Source: Streptococcus infantarius subsp. infantarius ATCC BAA-102 (GTDB lineage: Bacteria > Bacillota > Bacilli > Lactobacillales > Streptococcaceae). Taken from it: a stretch of DNA of 64,000 nucleotides. The notes under the pieces are model-generated. The model was given only the letters and a program-made list of their open reading frames with translations, ran no database searches and had not been told where the DNA came from. Position numbers and translations under genes: made by a program. The stretch lies in assembly GCF_000154985.1 (NCBI RefSeq), contig NZ_DS572694.1, positions 310,001-374,000 on the forward strand, given 5' to 3'. Positions 53,946-61,222 of this stretch are shown piece by piece. Within the stretch, counting starts at the first letter, position 1. Each line of letters starts with the position of its first letter.

Positions 53946-54687
53946 TTAAATTAAACTAAAGAGAACAATCCCTGTTGCCACAGCAACGTTCAAACTTTCT
54001 GCTTGTCCAGGCATAATGATGTGGGCCAAAATGTCAGCTTGTTTTGTCATTTGCTCTGAAATGCCATTTCCTTCATTTCCCATGACAAGAGCAAACTCAC
54101 CTTTATGCTCAACAGTCTTGTAGTCAACAGAATCTTTTGAAAGCGTCGTAGCAACTAACGGCACACCAAGACTTTGCAATTTTTGGCAAGCTTCATAAAC
54201 ATTGGTACACCAAACTGGCAAATGAAAATGACTACCTTGCATTGAACGAAGAGTTTTTTGATTGTAAATATCTGCCGTTTTCTCAGAAATCAATACCCCA
54301 TCCAAACCAGCAGCATCAGCCGTACGAATCATGGTTCCGACATTCCCAGGGTCTTGAACATCTTCTAATACCAAGTAACGATCAGCTTTCAAGTCAGCTA
54401 GCGGTAAGCTTGGCATCACCACTTCTGCAATAATGCCCTGTGGTGTCTTAGAGTCTGTTAATTCTTTTAAAACCTCAGGCGTCACATAAGTTACATGAGA
54501 TAAGCCCTCAACGCGGTCTGAAAACTCTTCAAGAACAAAAATGTTCAAAAATTCTGCATCAGCTTTTTGCGCTTCCTCAAACAAGTGCCACCCTTCAATC
54601 AAGTAAGAATGTTCGCGGTATTTTTTTTTCAATTAATTTTTTAGTCTTTTTAATGAGATTATTTGATTTAGAAGTTATAATAGTCAT
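53946..54687 (-). pseudogene. TrmH/SpoU-family RNA 2'-O-methyltransferase, frameshifted in an A9 run
   Basis: From the ATG at 54687 the protein reads MTIITSKSNNLIKKTKKLIEKK and then leaves frame at an A9 run (54621-54629); with A8 it continues KYREHSYLIEGWHLFEE into an intact SpoU domain (DVQDPGNVGTMIRTADAAG, LVMGNEGNGIS, SLNVAVATGIVLF). The body is open from a TTG at 54632 that has no ribosome site. The full length would be 246 aa. RNA polymerase slippage on A9 could restore frame. The promoter has an extended -10 ending 6 nt before the ATG. Confidence 0.85.
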
Positions 54688-54693
54688 AAGAAG

Positions 54694-54708
54694 ATTATAG
54701 CATATAAT
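54694..54708. promoter_or_regulatory. Back-to-back -10 elements of spoU gene and acyP
   Basis: Minus-strand TGC-TATAAT (hexamer 54694-54699) ends 6 nt before the spoU ATG and predicts a leaderless mRNA. Plus-strand TATAAT (54703-54708) serves acyP. Only 3 nt separate the two hexamers, so each polymerase footprint covers the other promoter and the two genes should be expressed in competition. Confidence 0.6.
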
Positions 54709-54722
54709 AGGAGGAATTTGAG

Positions 54723-55001
54723 ATGAAAAAAGTTCGTCTAATCGTCTCAGGCCGAGTTCAAGGAGTGGGGTTTCGTTATTCGACTTTCGCCCTTGCTCAA
54801 AGTCTAGGTGATATTTACGGTCGCGTCTGGAATAATGATGATGGTACCGTTGAAATCCTCGCCCAGTCCGACGATTCCGCTAAAATGGCAAAATTTATTC
54901 AAAAAATTCGCAAAGGACCATCTAAATGGGCAAAAGTAACCTACGTCGACGTCAAAATGGCAAATTTTAAAGATTACACTGATTTCCAAATTGCCAACTA
55001 A
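54723..55001 (+). CDS. acyP: Acylphosphatase
   Basis: 92-aa enzyme that hydrolyses carboxyl-phosphate bonds. Catalytic Arg18 lies in GRVQGVGFRYS, and the second motif GRVWNNDDGTVE carries the catalytic Asn. An AGGAGGAATTTGAG ribosome site precedes the ATG. It is upstream of yidC, as in other streptococci. Confidence 0.95.
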   Translation: MKKVRLIVSGRVQGVGFRYSTFALAQSLGDIYGRVWNNDDGTVEILAQSDDSAKMAKFIQKIRKGPSKWAKVTYVDVKMANFKDYTDFQIAN

Positions 55002-55087
55002 TTCTATAAATAAGACTACAGACGTATTGAGAAAATGCAGAAAAAACAGTAAAATAGTAGGATATTATAATAAAAGGAAACAATCAA

Positions 55088-56002
55088 TTGAAAAAGAAAC
55101 TAAATCGCGTCCTCTTCTCAGGACTAAGCTTATCGTTATTGTTCTTACTAAGTGGTTGTGTCAGCCGAGATTCACATGGTAACCCAACAGGAACTATTTG
55201 GCACTTGCTCGGTGAACCAACGGCAAAACTTATCCAATACTTTGCCAACAACATGGACCTTGGATTTGGCTTAGCCATTATCTTAGTAACAATCATTGTT
55301 CGTTGTATCATTCTTCCGCTTGGACTTTACCAATCATGGAAAGCAAGCTACCAATCAGAAAAGATGGCTTATTTAAAACCAATCTTTGCACCAATCAACG
55401 AACGCATGCGTAATGCAACTACTCAAGAAGAAAAATTGGCTGCTCAAACAGAATTGATGGCTGCTCAAAAAGAAAATGGAATTAACATGCTTGGCGGTAT
55501 GGGATGTCTTCCACTTCTTGTTCAAATGCCATTCTTCTCAGCTATGTACTTCGCAGCTCAATACACACAAGGTGTTTCTGGAAGTACTTTCCTAGGCATT
55601 GACCTTGGAAGCCGTAGTATGCCACTAACAGCCGTTATCGCTATCCTCTACTTCTTCCAATCATGGTTATCAATGCAAGCTGTCGCTGAAGAACAACGTG
55701 CAGCCATGAAGGGAACAATGTATGTTATGCCGCTCATGATGGTCTTCTTTGGTATGAGCATGCCAGCAAGCGTTCTCCTTTACTGGTTAGTCGGTGGTTT
55801 CTTCTCAATCATTCAACAATTGATTACAATGTTTATCATTAAACCAAAACTTCGTAAACAAATCGCTGAAGAATTTGAAAAGAACCCTCCAAAAACTTAC
55901 AAATCAACTAAACGTAAAGACGTTACACCTGCTGCAACAACTCAACTTAATAAACCTAAGAAAAGTAACCGTAACGCTGGTAAACAATGTCACCGTAAAT
56001 AA
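55088..56002 (+). CDS. yidC: Membrane protein insertase YidC (lipoprotein type)
   Basis: 304-aa Oxa1/YidC insertase. A lipoprotein signal ends in LLSGC (Cys24), five hydrophobic segments follow, and Arg72 ([11 protein letters not shown]) is the conserved groove residue. The 50-residue basic C-terminal tail fits the streptococcal YidC2 class, which helps co-translational insertion. The start is TTG with AAAAGGA upstream. Confidence 0.93.
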   Translation: MKKKLNRVLFSGLSLSLLFLLSGCVSRDSHGNPTGTIWHLLGEPTAKLIQYFANNMDLGFGLAIILVTIIVRCIILPLGLYQSWKASYQSEKMAYLKPIFAPINERMRNATTQEEKLAAQTELMAAQKENGINMLGGMGCLPLLVQMPFFSAMYFAAQYTQGVSGSTFLGIDLGSRSMPLTAVIAILYFFQSWLSMQAVAEEQRAAMKGTMYVMPLMMVFFGMSMPASVLLYWLVGGFFSIIQQLITMFIIKPKLRKQIAEEFEKNPPKTYKSTKRKDVTPAATTQLNKPKKSNRNAGKQCHRK

Positions 56003-56012
56003 TTCATAAACC

Positions 56013-56045
56013 AGAACACCAGAAAATTATTTCTGGTGTTTTAGT
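56013..56045 (+). terminator. Terminator after yidC
   Basis: Stem AACACCAGAAA / TTTCTGGTGTT with a 4-nt loop and T-run shortly after the yidC stop. Confidence 0.88.
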
Positions 56046-56068
56046 TTCCTTTTAATAACAGAACAAAC

Positions 56069-56094
56069 AAAAAAGGCTTAACAGCCTTTTTTTA
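56069..56094 (-). terminator. Terminator after greA
   Basis: Stem AAAAAAGGCT / AGCCTTTTTT with a 4-nt loop, next to the greA stop; T-runs flank both sides. Confidence 0.85.
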
Positions 56095-56097
56095 TGA

Positions 56098-56580
56098 TTA
56101 AGCAGTTTTTTCAACGCTAATGATTTCAACATCGTAGCTTCCAGCAGGTGATTCGATCGTCACGATGTCACCTGTTTTTTTACCAATCAAAGCTTGAGCG
56201 ATTGGGCTTTCGTTAGAGATACGACCTGAGAAGATATCAGCACCAGCAGCACCAACGATGTGGTAAACATCTTTATCAGTTGTTCCAACTTCTTGAACAG
56301 TAACTGTTTTACCGATAGCAACTTCATCTTTTGCTACAGCATCGCTATCAATGATTTCAGCATAACGGATTTTAGTTTCAATGTTTTGGATTTGACCTTC
56401 AACGAATGCTTGTTCGTCTTTTGCTGCATCATACTCAGAGTTTTCTGAAAGGTCACCGTATGAACGAGCGATTTTAATACGTTCAACAACTTCTGGGCGA
56501 CGAACTAATTTTAGTTCTTCTAATTCTTGTTCAAGTTGTTCTTTTTCAGCAAGGGTCATTGGATAAGTTTTTTCTGCCAT
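56098..56580 (-). CDS. greA: Transcription elongation factor GreA
   Basis: 160-aa factor that enters the RNA polymerase secondary channel and stimulates cleavage of backtracked RNA. It has the N-terminal coiled coil (1-75; [18 protein letters not shown] holds the acidic tip) and the C-terminal FKBP-like domain (80-158). AAGAGATAGAAA precedes the ATG. It follows mltG, a conserved pairing. Confidence 0.97.
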   Translation of the reverse strand: MAEKTYPMTLAEKEQLEQELEELKLVRRPEVVERIKIARSYGDLSENSEYDAAKDEQAFVEGQIQNIETKIRYAEIIDSDAVAKDEVAIGKTVTVQEVGTTDKDVYHIVGAAGADIFSGRISNESPIAQALIGKKTGDIVTIESPAGSYDVEIISVEKTA

Positions 56581-56627
56581 TTTCTATCTCTTTTCTAAAA
56601 ATTTATTTTTTGGATAATCTACAAATA

Positions 56628-56661
56628 CAAACATGATGTTAGTCACACCATGTTTGTCATC
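56628..56661. other. Hairpin between mltG and greA
   Basis: ACAAACATG / CATGTTTGT form a 9-bp inverted repeat just past the mltG stop, without a proper T-run on either strand. It may be a weak terminator, a processing site or mRNA stabiliser. Confidence 0.45.
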
Positions 56662-56663
56662 AA

Positions 56664-58355
56664 TTATTCATTTATTTGACTATTAACATATTTTTCAACA
56701 TTAGCTTTGTGGTCATCAAAGTTTTCTGAGTAGTAGATTTTACCTGTCTTAACATCTGCAACGAAGTAATAGTAATTCGTTGAAGCAGGGTTAACGGTTG
56801 CTTCGATAGCTGATAGGCTAGGAGCGTCTACCGGACCAGGCATCAAACCAGTGTTGGTATAAACATTATACGGTGAATCAATCGATGTGTCAATACTTGC
56901 ATCAGCCGCTAGACTCGTCTCTTCACCAAGTTTACCCATTGCATACAAAATAGCAATATTACTTTGGAGTGGCATGTTATTATTCATGCGATTATAGAAG
57001 ACACTAGCAATATTTCTGCGATCATCATCAGTTGAACCTTCTTTTTCAACTAATGATGCAAGTGTTAAAACATCATTAACTGATTTTCCACTTGCAGCAA
57101 TAGTATCGTAGTACTGAAACATGTAAGAATCCATTGTTGAAATCATGTCCTCAACAATATCTTCCATACTTGTCTTTTCATAGTAGCTGTACGTTGCTGG
57201 GAAAAGGTACCCTTCTAGTCGATAAGTTACTTTATCAGCCTCAGGAAGACTACCTAAAAGTTTTGGATACTTAGCTGCCATTTTTGAAATAAAGGCATCA
57301 TCTTGAACGACTTTCAAGAAATCATCAGCCGTATATGGCGTTGAAGCATGTTTCTTAGCTGAATTTTTAGTCACAGCTTCAGAAATTTGCTTGATCGTAT
57401 AACCTTCAGTTACCAAGATTTTACCAAGTGATGGTTTTTCTGGTTGAGGTGTTCCACCTTCTTTAAGTTGTTTACAAATCTCATCCAAATCCATGCTTGG
57501 TTGCAAATTATAGTATCCACTTTGGAAATTGCTGTAATTTTTAAATTTTGTGTAGTAATTAAAGACAGTTGCACTCTTAATCACACCAGATTTTTCAAGG
57601 ATTTGCCCGATGTATTTGTTCCCAGATCCTTCTGGAATATCAACCGTAATGTATTTCTTTGATGAACTATTAAGTGGCTTAATAGAACTGTCAACATAGC
57701 GGTATACAAAGAAACCTGTTGCGATTAAGGCAATGATAATTGCTGAAATTAAAAATAAAGCAATTTTTCCTGCTAAACTATTTGTCTTTTGACGTTTTCT
57801 TCTGCGTTTTGTTCCCACTTTATTCTCCAAGTCTGTCTCTGTTTCATCTGATTGGTCAGAATCTTGCTCAAATTGAAGATTATCTTCTGATTCAGACTCA
57901 CCTGAAGGGATATCAGAAATATCTGGATTACCATCATAACCTACACCATCTGTTGCTCTCACAAGATAACTTTCTTGTTCATCATCAGCCTTAGCTGACT
58001 CTGCTCCATCAGGGTTAAAGGTCTGATCGATATTTCTCAGTACGTCTTTAATTTTTTGATTATCTATTTTGGTTTCAATCTGATTCTCAGCGAAAGCAGT
58101 TTTCGCTTTCTCTTCAAGGCGACGTTTTTCTTCTCGAATCTTAGCCTCTTGACGCTCTCTTCGATCTTCTGCTTCATATTCAGCCGTTAGTTCAGCCGTT
58201 CGACGCGCAAATTCTTCTGTTTCTTTTTCCTTTTGGCGAAGTTCTAAATCATGTTGCTTGCGTAAGCGATTAGCTTCTTCAAGTTCAGCTAAAATTTGCT
58301 CCTTAAAACTTTTTTCTTTTTGAGTTTTTGGCTTATCGTCGTTAAATTCGGTCAA
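56664..58355 (-). CDS. mltG: Endolytic murein transglycosylase MltG
   Basis: 563-aa membrane protein that cleaves nascent glycan strands and works with peripheral peptidoglycan synthesis in streptococci. A long charged, coiled-coil cytoplasmic N-terminus (1-190) precedes a single helix (LAGKIALFLISAIIIALIATGFFVYRYV) and the extracellular YceG domain with the catalytic Glu in LASLVEKEGS. The start is TTG with GGAGGATAAGCT upstream. greA follows. Confidence 0.93.
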   Translation of the reverse strand: MTEFNDDKPKTQKEKSFKEQILAELEEANRLRKQHDLELRQKEKETEEFARRTAELTAEYEAEDRRERQEAKIREEKRRLEEKAKTAFAENQIETKIDNQKIKDVLRNIDQTFNPDGAESAKADDEQESYLVRATDGVGYDGNPDISDIPSGESESEDNLQFEQDSDQSDETETDLENKVGTKRRRKRQKTNSLAGKIALFLISAIIIALIATGFFVYRYVDSSIKPLNSSSKKYITVDIPEGSGNKYIGQILEKSGVIKSATVFNYYTKFKNYSNFQSGYYNLQPSMDLDEICKQLKEGGTPQPEKPSLGKILVTEGYTIKQISEAVTKNSAKKHASTPYTADDFLKVVQDDAFISKMAAKYPKLLGSLPEADKVTYRLEGYLFPATYSYYEKTSMEDIVEDMISTMDSYMFQYYDTIAASGKSVNDVLTLASLVEKEGSTDDDRRNIASVFYNRMNNNMPLQSNIAILYAMGKLGEETSLAADASIDTSIDSPYNVYTNTGLMPGPVDAPSLSAIEATVNPASTNYYYFVADVKTGKIYYSENFDDHKANVEKYVNSQINE

Positions 58356-58462
58356 AGCTTATCCTCCTACTCTTAAACAATCGCCATTATATCCTAAAAT
58401 ATAGCGAAAATCAACTCGCAGCAGTCTTTGTTATCTATTTTTAACAATCACTCTGTCACTTC

Positions 58463-58957
58463 TTATGCTACCGCTGGAGACTCCCAAACCATATTAAACC
58501 AAGTGGTTCCACCGTGTGCTGAGTCTGCCTCTCCTTCATCGATAAAACCATTTCTCTCATAGTAAGGGATAAGCTGCTCATGACAGGTCAAGGTGAGACC
58601 TATGCACTTTCTAGCAACAGCTAAATCTTTCATCGTAGCAAGCAAAGCCATCCCGAAACCTTGATTTTGAAAATCAGGAGCAATCGAAAGACTCGTAATA
58701 GCAATAAAACCTCCGTGGTCAGGATTTTTAACAACGTGATGGAATAAATCATCTGTTAAGTAACGTTGTCCAATCACCGGTCCTTCAATGTAACCACAAA
58801 TCTCTCCATCAAGCTCAGCTACCAAGAAAGTATCTGGAATGGTCAAAATGCGCTCTTTCATATCCTCTTGACTTGCTGCTTCTTGCGCAGAAAAATTCTC
58901 ACGCTCAATAGCTACGATAGCCTCTAAATCCTCAAGGCGTACATTTCTGATAATCAT
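58463..58957 (-). CDS. GNAT-family N-acetyltransferase
   Basis: 164-aa acetyltransferase with the acetyl-CoA signature SLSIAPDFQNQGFGMALLATM. The substrate is unknown. A longer frame to 58999 would read through the murC terminator hairpin, and GGGGGATTTT lies before the ATG at 58957, so this start is chosen. The gene is conserved between murC and mltG in streptococci. Confidence 0.9.
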   Translation of the reverse strand: MIIRNVRLEDLEAIVAIERENFSAQEAASQEDMKERILTIPDTFLVAELDGEICGYIEGPVIGQRYLTDDLFHHVVKNPDHGGFIAITSLSIAPDFQNQGFGMALLATMKDLAVARKCIGLTLTCHEQLIPYYERNGFIDEGEADSAHGGTTWFNMVWESPAVA

Positions 58958-58970
58958 AAAATCCCCCACA

Positions 58971-58998
58971 AAAGAAAAAGAGCTTTCGCTCCTTTTCA
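58971..58998 (-). terminator. Terminator after murC
   Basis: Stem AAAAGGAGC / GCTCTTTTT closed by a GAAA tetraloop, followed by CTTTTG on the minus strand, between murC and the GNAT gene. Confidence 0.85.
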
Positions 58999-59011
58999 AG
59001 ATAATTGGTTA

Positions 59012-60343
59012 TTATTGTGTGTTGTTAGCCAAGCTTGCCAACAATTCTTCAAATGAACGTTCATACATTTGGATATCACCAGCACCCATGAAGACATAAA
59101 CAGCATTATCATGGTCAAGCAATGGTGATACATTTTCAAGAATGATAACTTTAGCTGATTTATTAATTTTAACAACTAAATCTTCTACTTTAACATCACC
59201 ATGATCAACTTCACGTGCTGAACCATAGATTGGTGCCAAGTAAACTGAATCAGCTTGATTCAAAGCATTTGCAAATTCATCTAAAAGTGCAATTGTACGT
59301 GTGAATGTGTGTGGTTGGAAAACAGCCACGATTTCTTTACTTGGGTATTTTTGACGTGCCGCATCAAGTGTTGCAATGATTTCAGTTGGATGGTGTGCAA
59401 AGTCATCAATGATAGTTGTGTTGTTAATCACTTTTTCAGTGAAACGACGTTTAACACCACCAAATGTCTTCATGTGTTCTGCTACCAATTCAATATCAAT
59501 GCCAGCTACGTAAAGGTTAGCGATAACAGCAGTGGCATTCAAGATATTGTGGCGACCAAAAGCTGGAAGGTGGAATGAACCAAGTTCTTCTTCACCATGT
59601 TTTACTTTGAAAGCAGATCCATTTGTTGTACGAACAACATCATAAGCCATAAAATCATCGCTATCTTTAAATCCATAGTAGTAAATATCTGCATCAGATG
59701 TGATTTTACGAAGATATGGATCATCACCGAACAAGAACAAAGCTTTTTGAACTTGTTTTGCGTAATCATTGAAAGCATCGAAAACATCATCAATGCTCTT
59801 GAAATAATCAGGGTGGTCAAAGTCGATGTTTGTGATGATTGAGTATTCTGGGTGGTAAGGCATGAAGTGACGTTGGTATTCGTCAGATTCAAAGACAAAG
59901 TAATTGCTGTTAGCTGAACCACGTCCAGTACCATCACCAATTAAGTATGATGTATCTGTAATATTTTTAAGAACATGTGCCATCAAACCTGTTGTTGATG
60001 TTTTTCCGTGTGCACCTGCTACACCAAAACTTGTGAATTGGCGCATGAAATCACCGAGGAATTCATGGTAACGTTTGAATTTGAAACCATTTTTGACAGC
60101 ATAGGCAATTTCGACATTGTTATCTTCACGGAAAGCATTACCGGCAATTAATTCAACATCTGATGTGATGTTGTCTTCAGAAAATGGAAGAATTTCAATT
60201 CCTGCTTGTTCTAAACCACGTTGTGTGAAATAGTATTTACTAACGTCACTTCCTTGAACTTTGTGTCCCATTTGGTGCAACATCAAAGCAAGAGCACTCA
60301 TACCAGATCCTTTAATTCCGATAAAATGATAGGTTTTAGACAT
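59012..60343 (-). CDS. murC: UDP-N-acetylmuramate--L-alanine ligase
   Basis: Adds the first stem-peptide residue to UDP-MurNAc. It begins [19 protein letters not shown] and has the ATP loop [13 protein letters not shown] (about 108-120) and the C-terminal ligase domain. 443 aa is standard. AGAGGAGAAAAC precedes the ATG. It is downstream of the uncharacterised 197-aa gene. Confidence 0.97.
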   Translation of the reverse strand: MSKTYHFIGIKGSGMSALALMLHQMGHKVQGSDVSKYYFTQRGLEQAGIEILPFSEDNITSDVELIAGNAFREDNNVEIAYAVKNGFKFKRYHEFLGDFMRQFTSFGVAGAHGKTSTTGLMAHVLKNITDTSYLIGDGTGRGSANSNYFVFESDEYQRHFMPYHPEYSIITNIDFDHPDYFKSIDDVFDAFNDYAKQVQKALFLFGDDPYLRKITSDADIYYYGFKDSDDFMAYDVVRTTNGSAFKVKHGEEELGSFHLPAFGRHNILNATAVIANLYVAGIDIELVAEHMKTFGGVKRRFTEKVINNTTIIDDFAHHPTEIIATLDAARQKYPSKEIVAVFQPHTFTRTIALLDEFANALNQADSVYLAPIYGSAREVDHGDVKVEDLVVKINKSAKVIILENVSPLLDHDNAVYVFMGAGDIQMYERSFEELLASLANNTQ

Positions 60344-60375
60344 GTTTTCTCCTCTATATACAACTGCAGTGCAGT

Positions 60376-60969
60376 TTATTTTGCATCGTCAAAGCGTGTT
60401 AAATTCAATTCTTGAGCCACTTTGTGTTCTCTTTGACTTTGCAAGACTTCCTTATTATAAATTTGACTTTCTTTTAAGAAGTCATAATTATTTTTCTTAG
60501 GTTTAGTTGTTGATGAATTATCTGGCTTTTTATAAGTTACGGGAATTTCTGCCAAGATATAATCATCTTGATGCAACCTTTCGGTTAAATGACTCAGACT
60601 GCTTGTAGGCTTTGCTGTTTTCTTAGGCAATGTTGCCTTAAGCTGTTGCTGTAAAGCTGCCTTAGAAGGCGCTTTAACTTCTTTTGAAAGATAAGCTTGA
60701 CGTTTTCTTCGAATATCACGTCTTGCTTCTTCACGCGCTAACTCAGCATAAGATTTACCTTGAGTCACCGATTCTATGCGGCTGGCATCTTGTTCATCTT
60801 TGCCAACAAAATTATAGTCTCTAGTAACATCATCATAGTTTTTATCTTGATAAGCTCCGTGAATATTGGTAATCAAATCTTCATTTTCATATAAAGCCAT
60901 TACTTTGGGTGGATTGCTTACTGGCTCCCCGTCTGCAACAAACGGAAAGCGTCTTTGATTTCTAATCAC
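60376..60969 (-). CDS. Streptococcal protein of unknown function
   Basis: 197-aa soluble, highly charged protein I cannot assign. It is mostly low-complexity helix with many Lys/Arg/Glu, no signal peptide and no membrane span; [22 protein letters not shown] could be a coiled coil. The GTG start follows GAGAGG 10 nt upstream. It lies between the SNF2 gene and murC, an arrangement I recall from other streptococci. It is preceded by a 165-nt structured leader. Confidence 0.72.
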   Translation of the reverse strand: MIRNQRRFPFVADGEPVSNPPKVMALYENEDLITNIHGAYQDKNYDDVTRDYNFVGKDEQDASRIESVTQGKSYAELAREEARRDIRRKRQAYLSKEVKAPSKAALQQQLKATLPKKTAKPTSSLSHLTERLHQDDYILAEIPVTYKKPDNSSTTKPKKNNYDFLKESQIYNKEVLQSQREHKVAQELNLTRFDDAK

Positions 60970-61134
60970 AGCGTCACATCCTCTCTTAACGTATTATGTT
61001 TATTAATTATCATCACTCACTAAGAAATATGGGGAACTTATCCTTGACAACCCCTCGTCCTAGTAACTAAGTGCTAGCGCTTAAAAACTAGGCCTAAGCC
61101 CCTAACTTTTTAAACGTAGCTCCAACTTTGTAGC
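60970..61134 (-). ncRNA. Candidate structured leader RNA upstream of the 197-aa gene
   Basis: The predicted transcript begins near 61134. It contains a compound hairpin, GGGG-TTGTC-AAG-GATAA-(GTT)-CCCC (61031-61054), a CCTAGT/ACTAGG stem (61059-61064 with 61087-61092), and GGCTTAGGCC. It is GC-richer than its surroundings. I do not recognise a known riboswitch, T-box or ribosomal-protein leader; it might also be an autonomous small RNA. Confidence 0.45.
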
Positions 61135-61140
61135 ATTTTT

Positions 61141-61169
61141 ATTATAAACTAATTCATTACATTTTTCAA
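61141..61169 (-). promoter_or_regulatory. Promoter of leader RNA and 197-aa gene
   Basis: -35 TTGAAA (61164-61169), exact 17-nt spacer, -10 TATAAT (61141-61146) on the minus strand. This near-consensus promoter lies 170 nt before the start codon. Confidence 0.8.
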
Positions 61170-61185
61170 AGTTTTCATAAAAAGA

Positions 61186-61217
61186 AAGTCAGTCTCCCTT
61201 AAAGGTTAGACTGACTT
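61186..61217 (-). terminator. Terminator after SNF2 helicase gene
   Basis: Perfect 10-bp stem AAGTCAGTCT / AGACTGACTT followed by TTCTTTTT on the minus strand, just past the stop. Confidence 0.88.
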
Positions 61218-61222
61218 AAAAC

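Noticed and set aside
56628-56661. Hairpin between mltG and greA as a terminator
   Set aside because: It lacks a T-run on either strand, so it is listed only as an inverted repeat.
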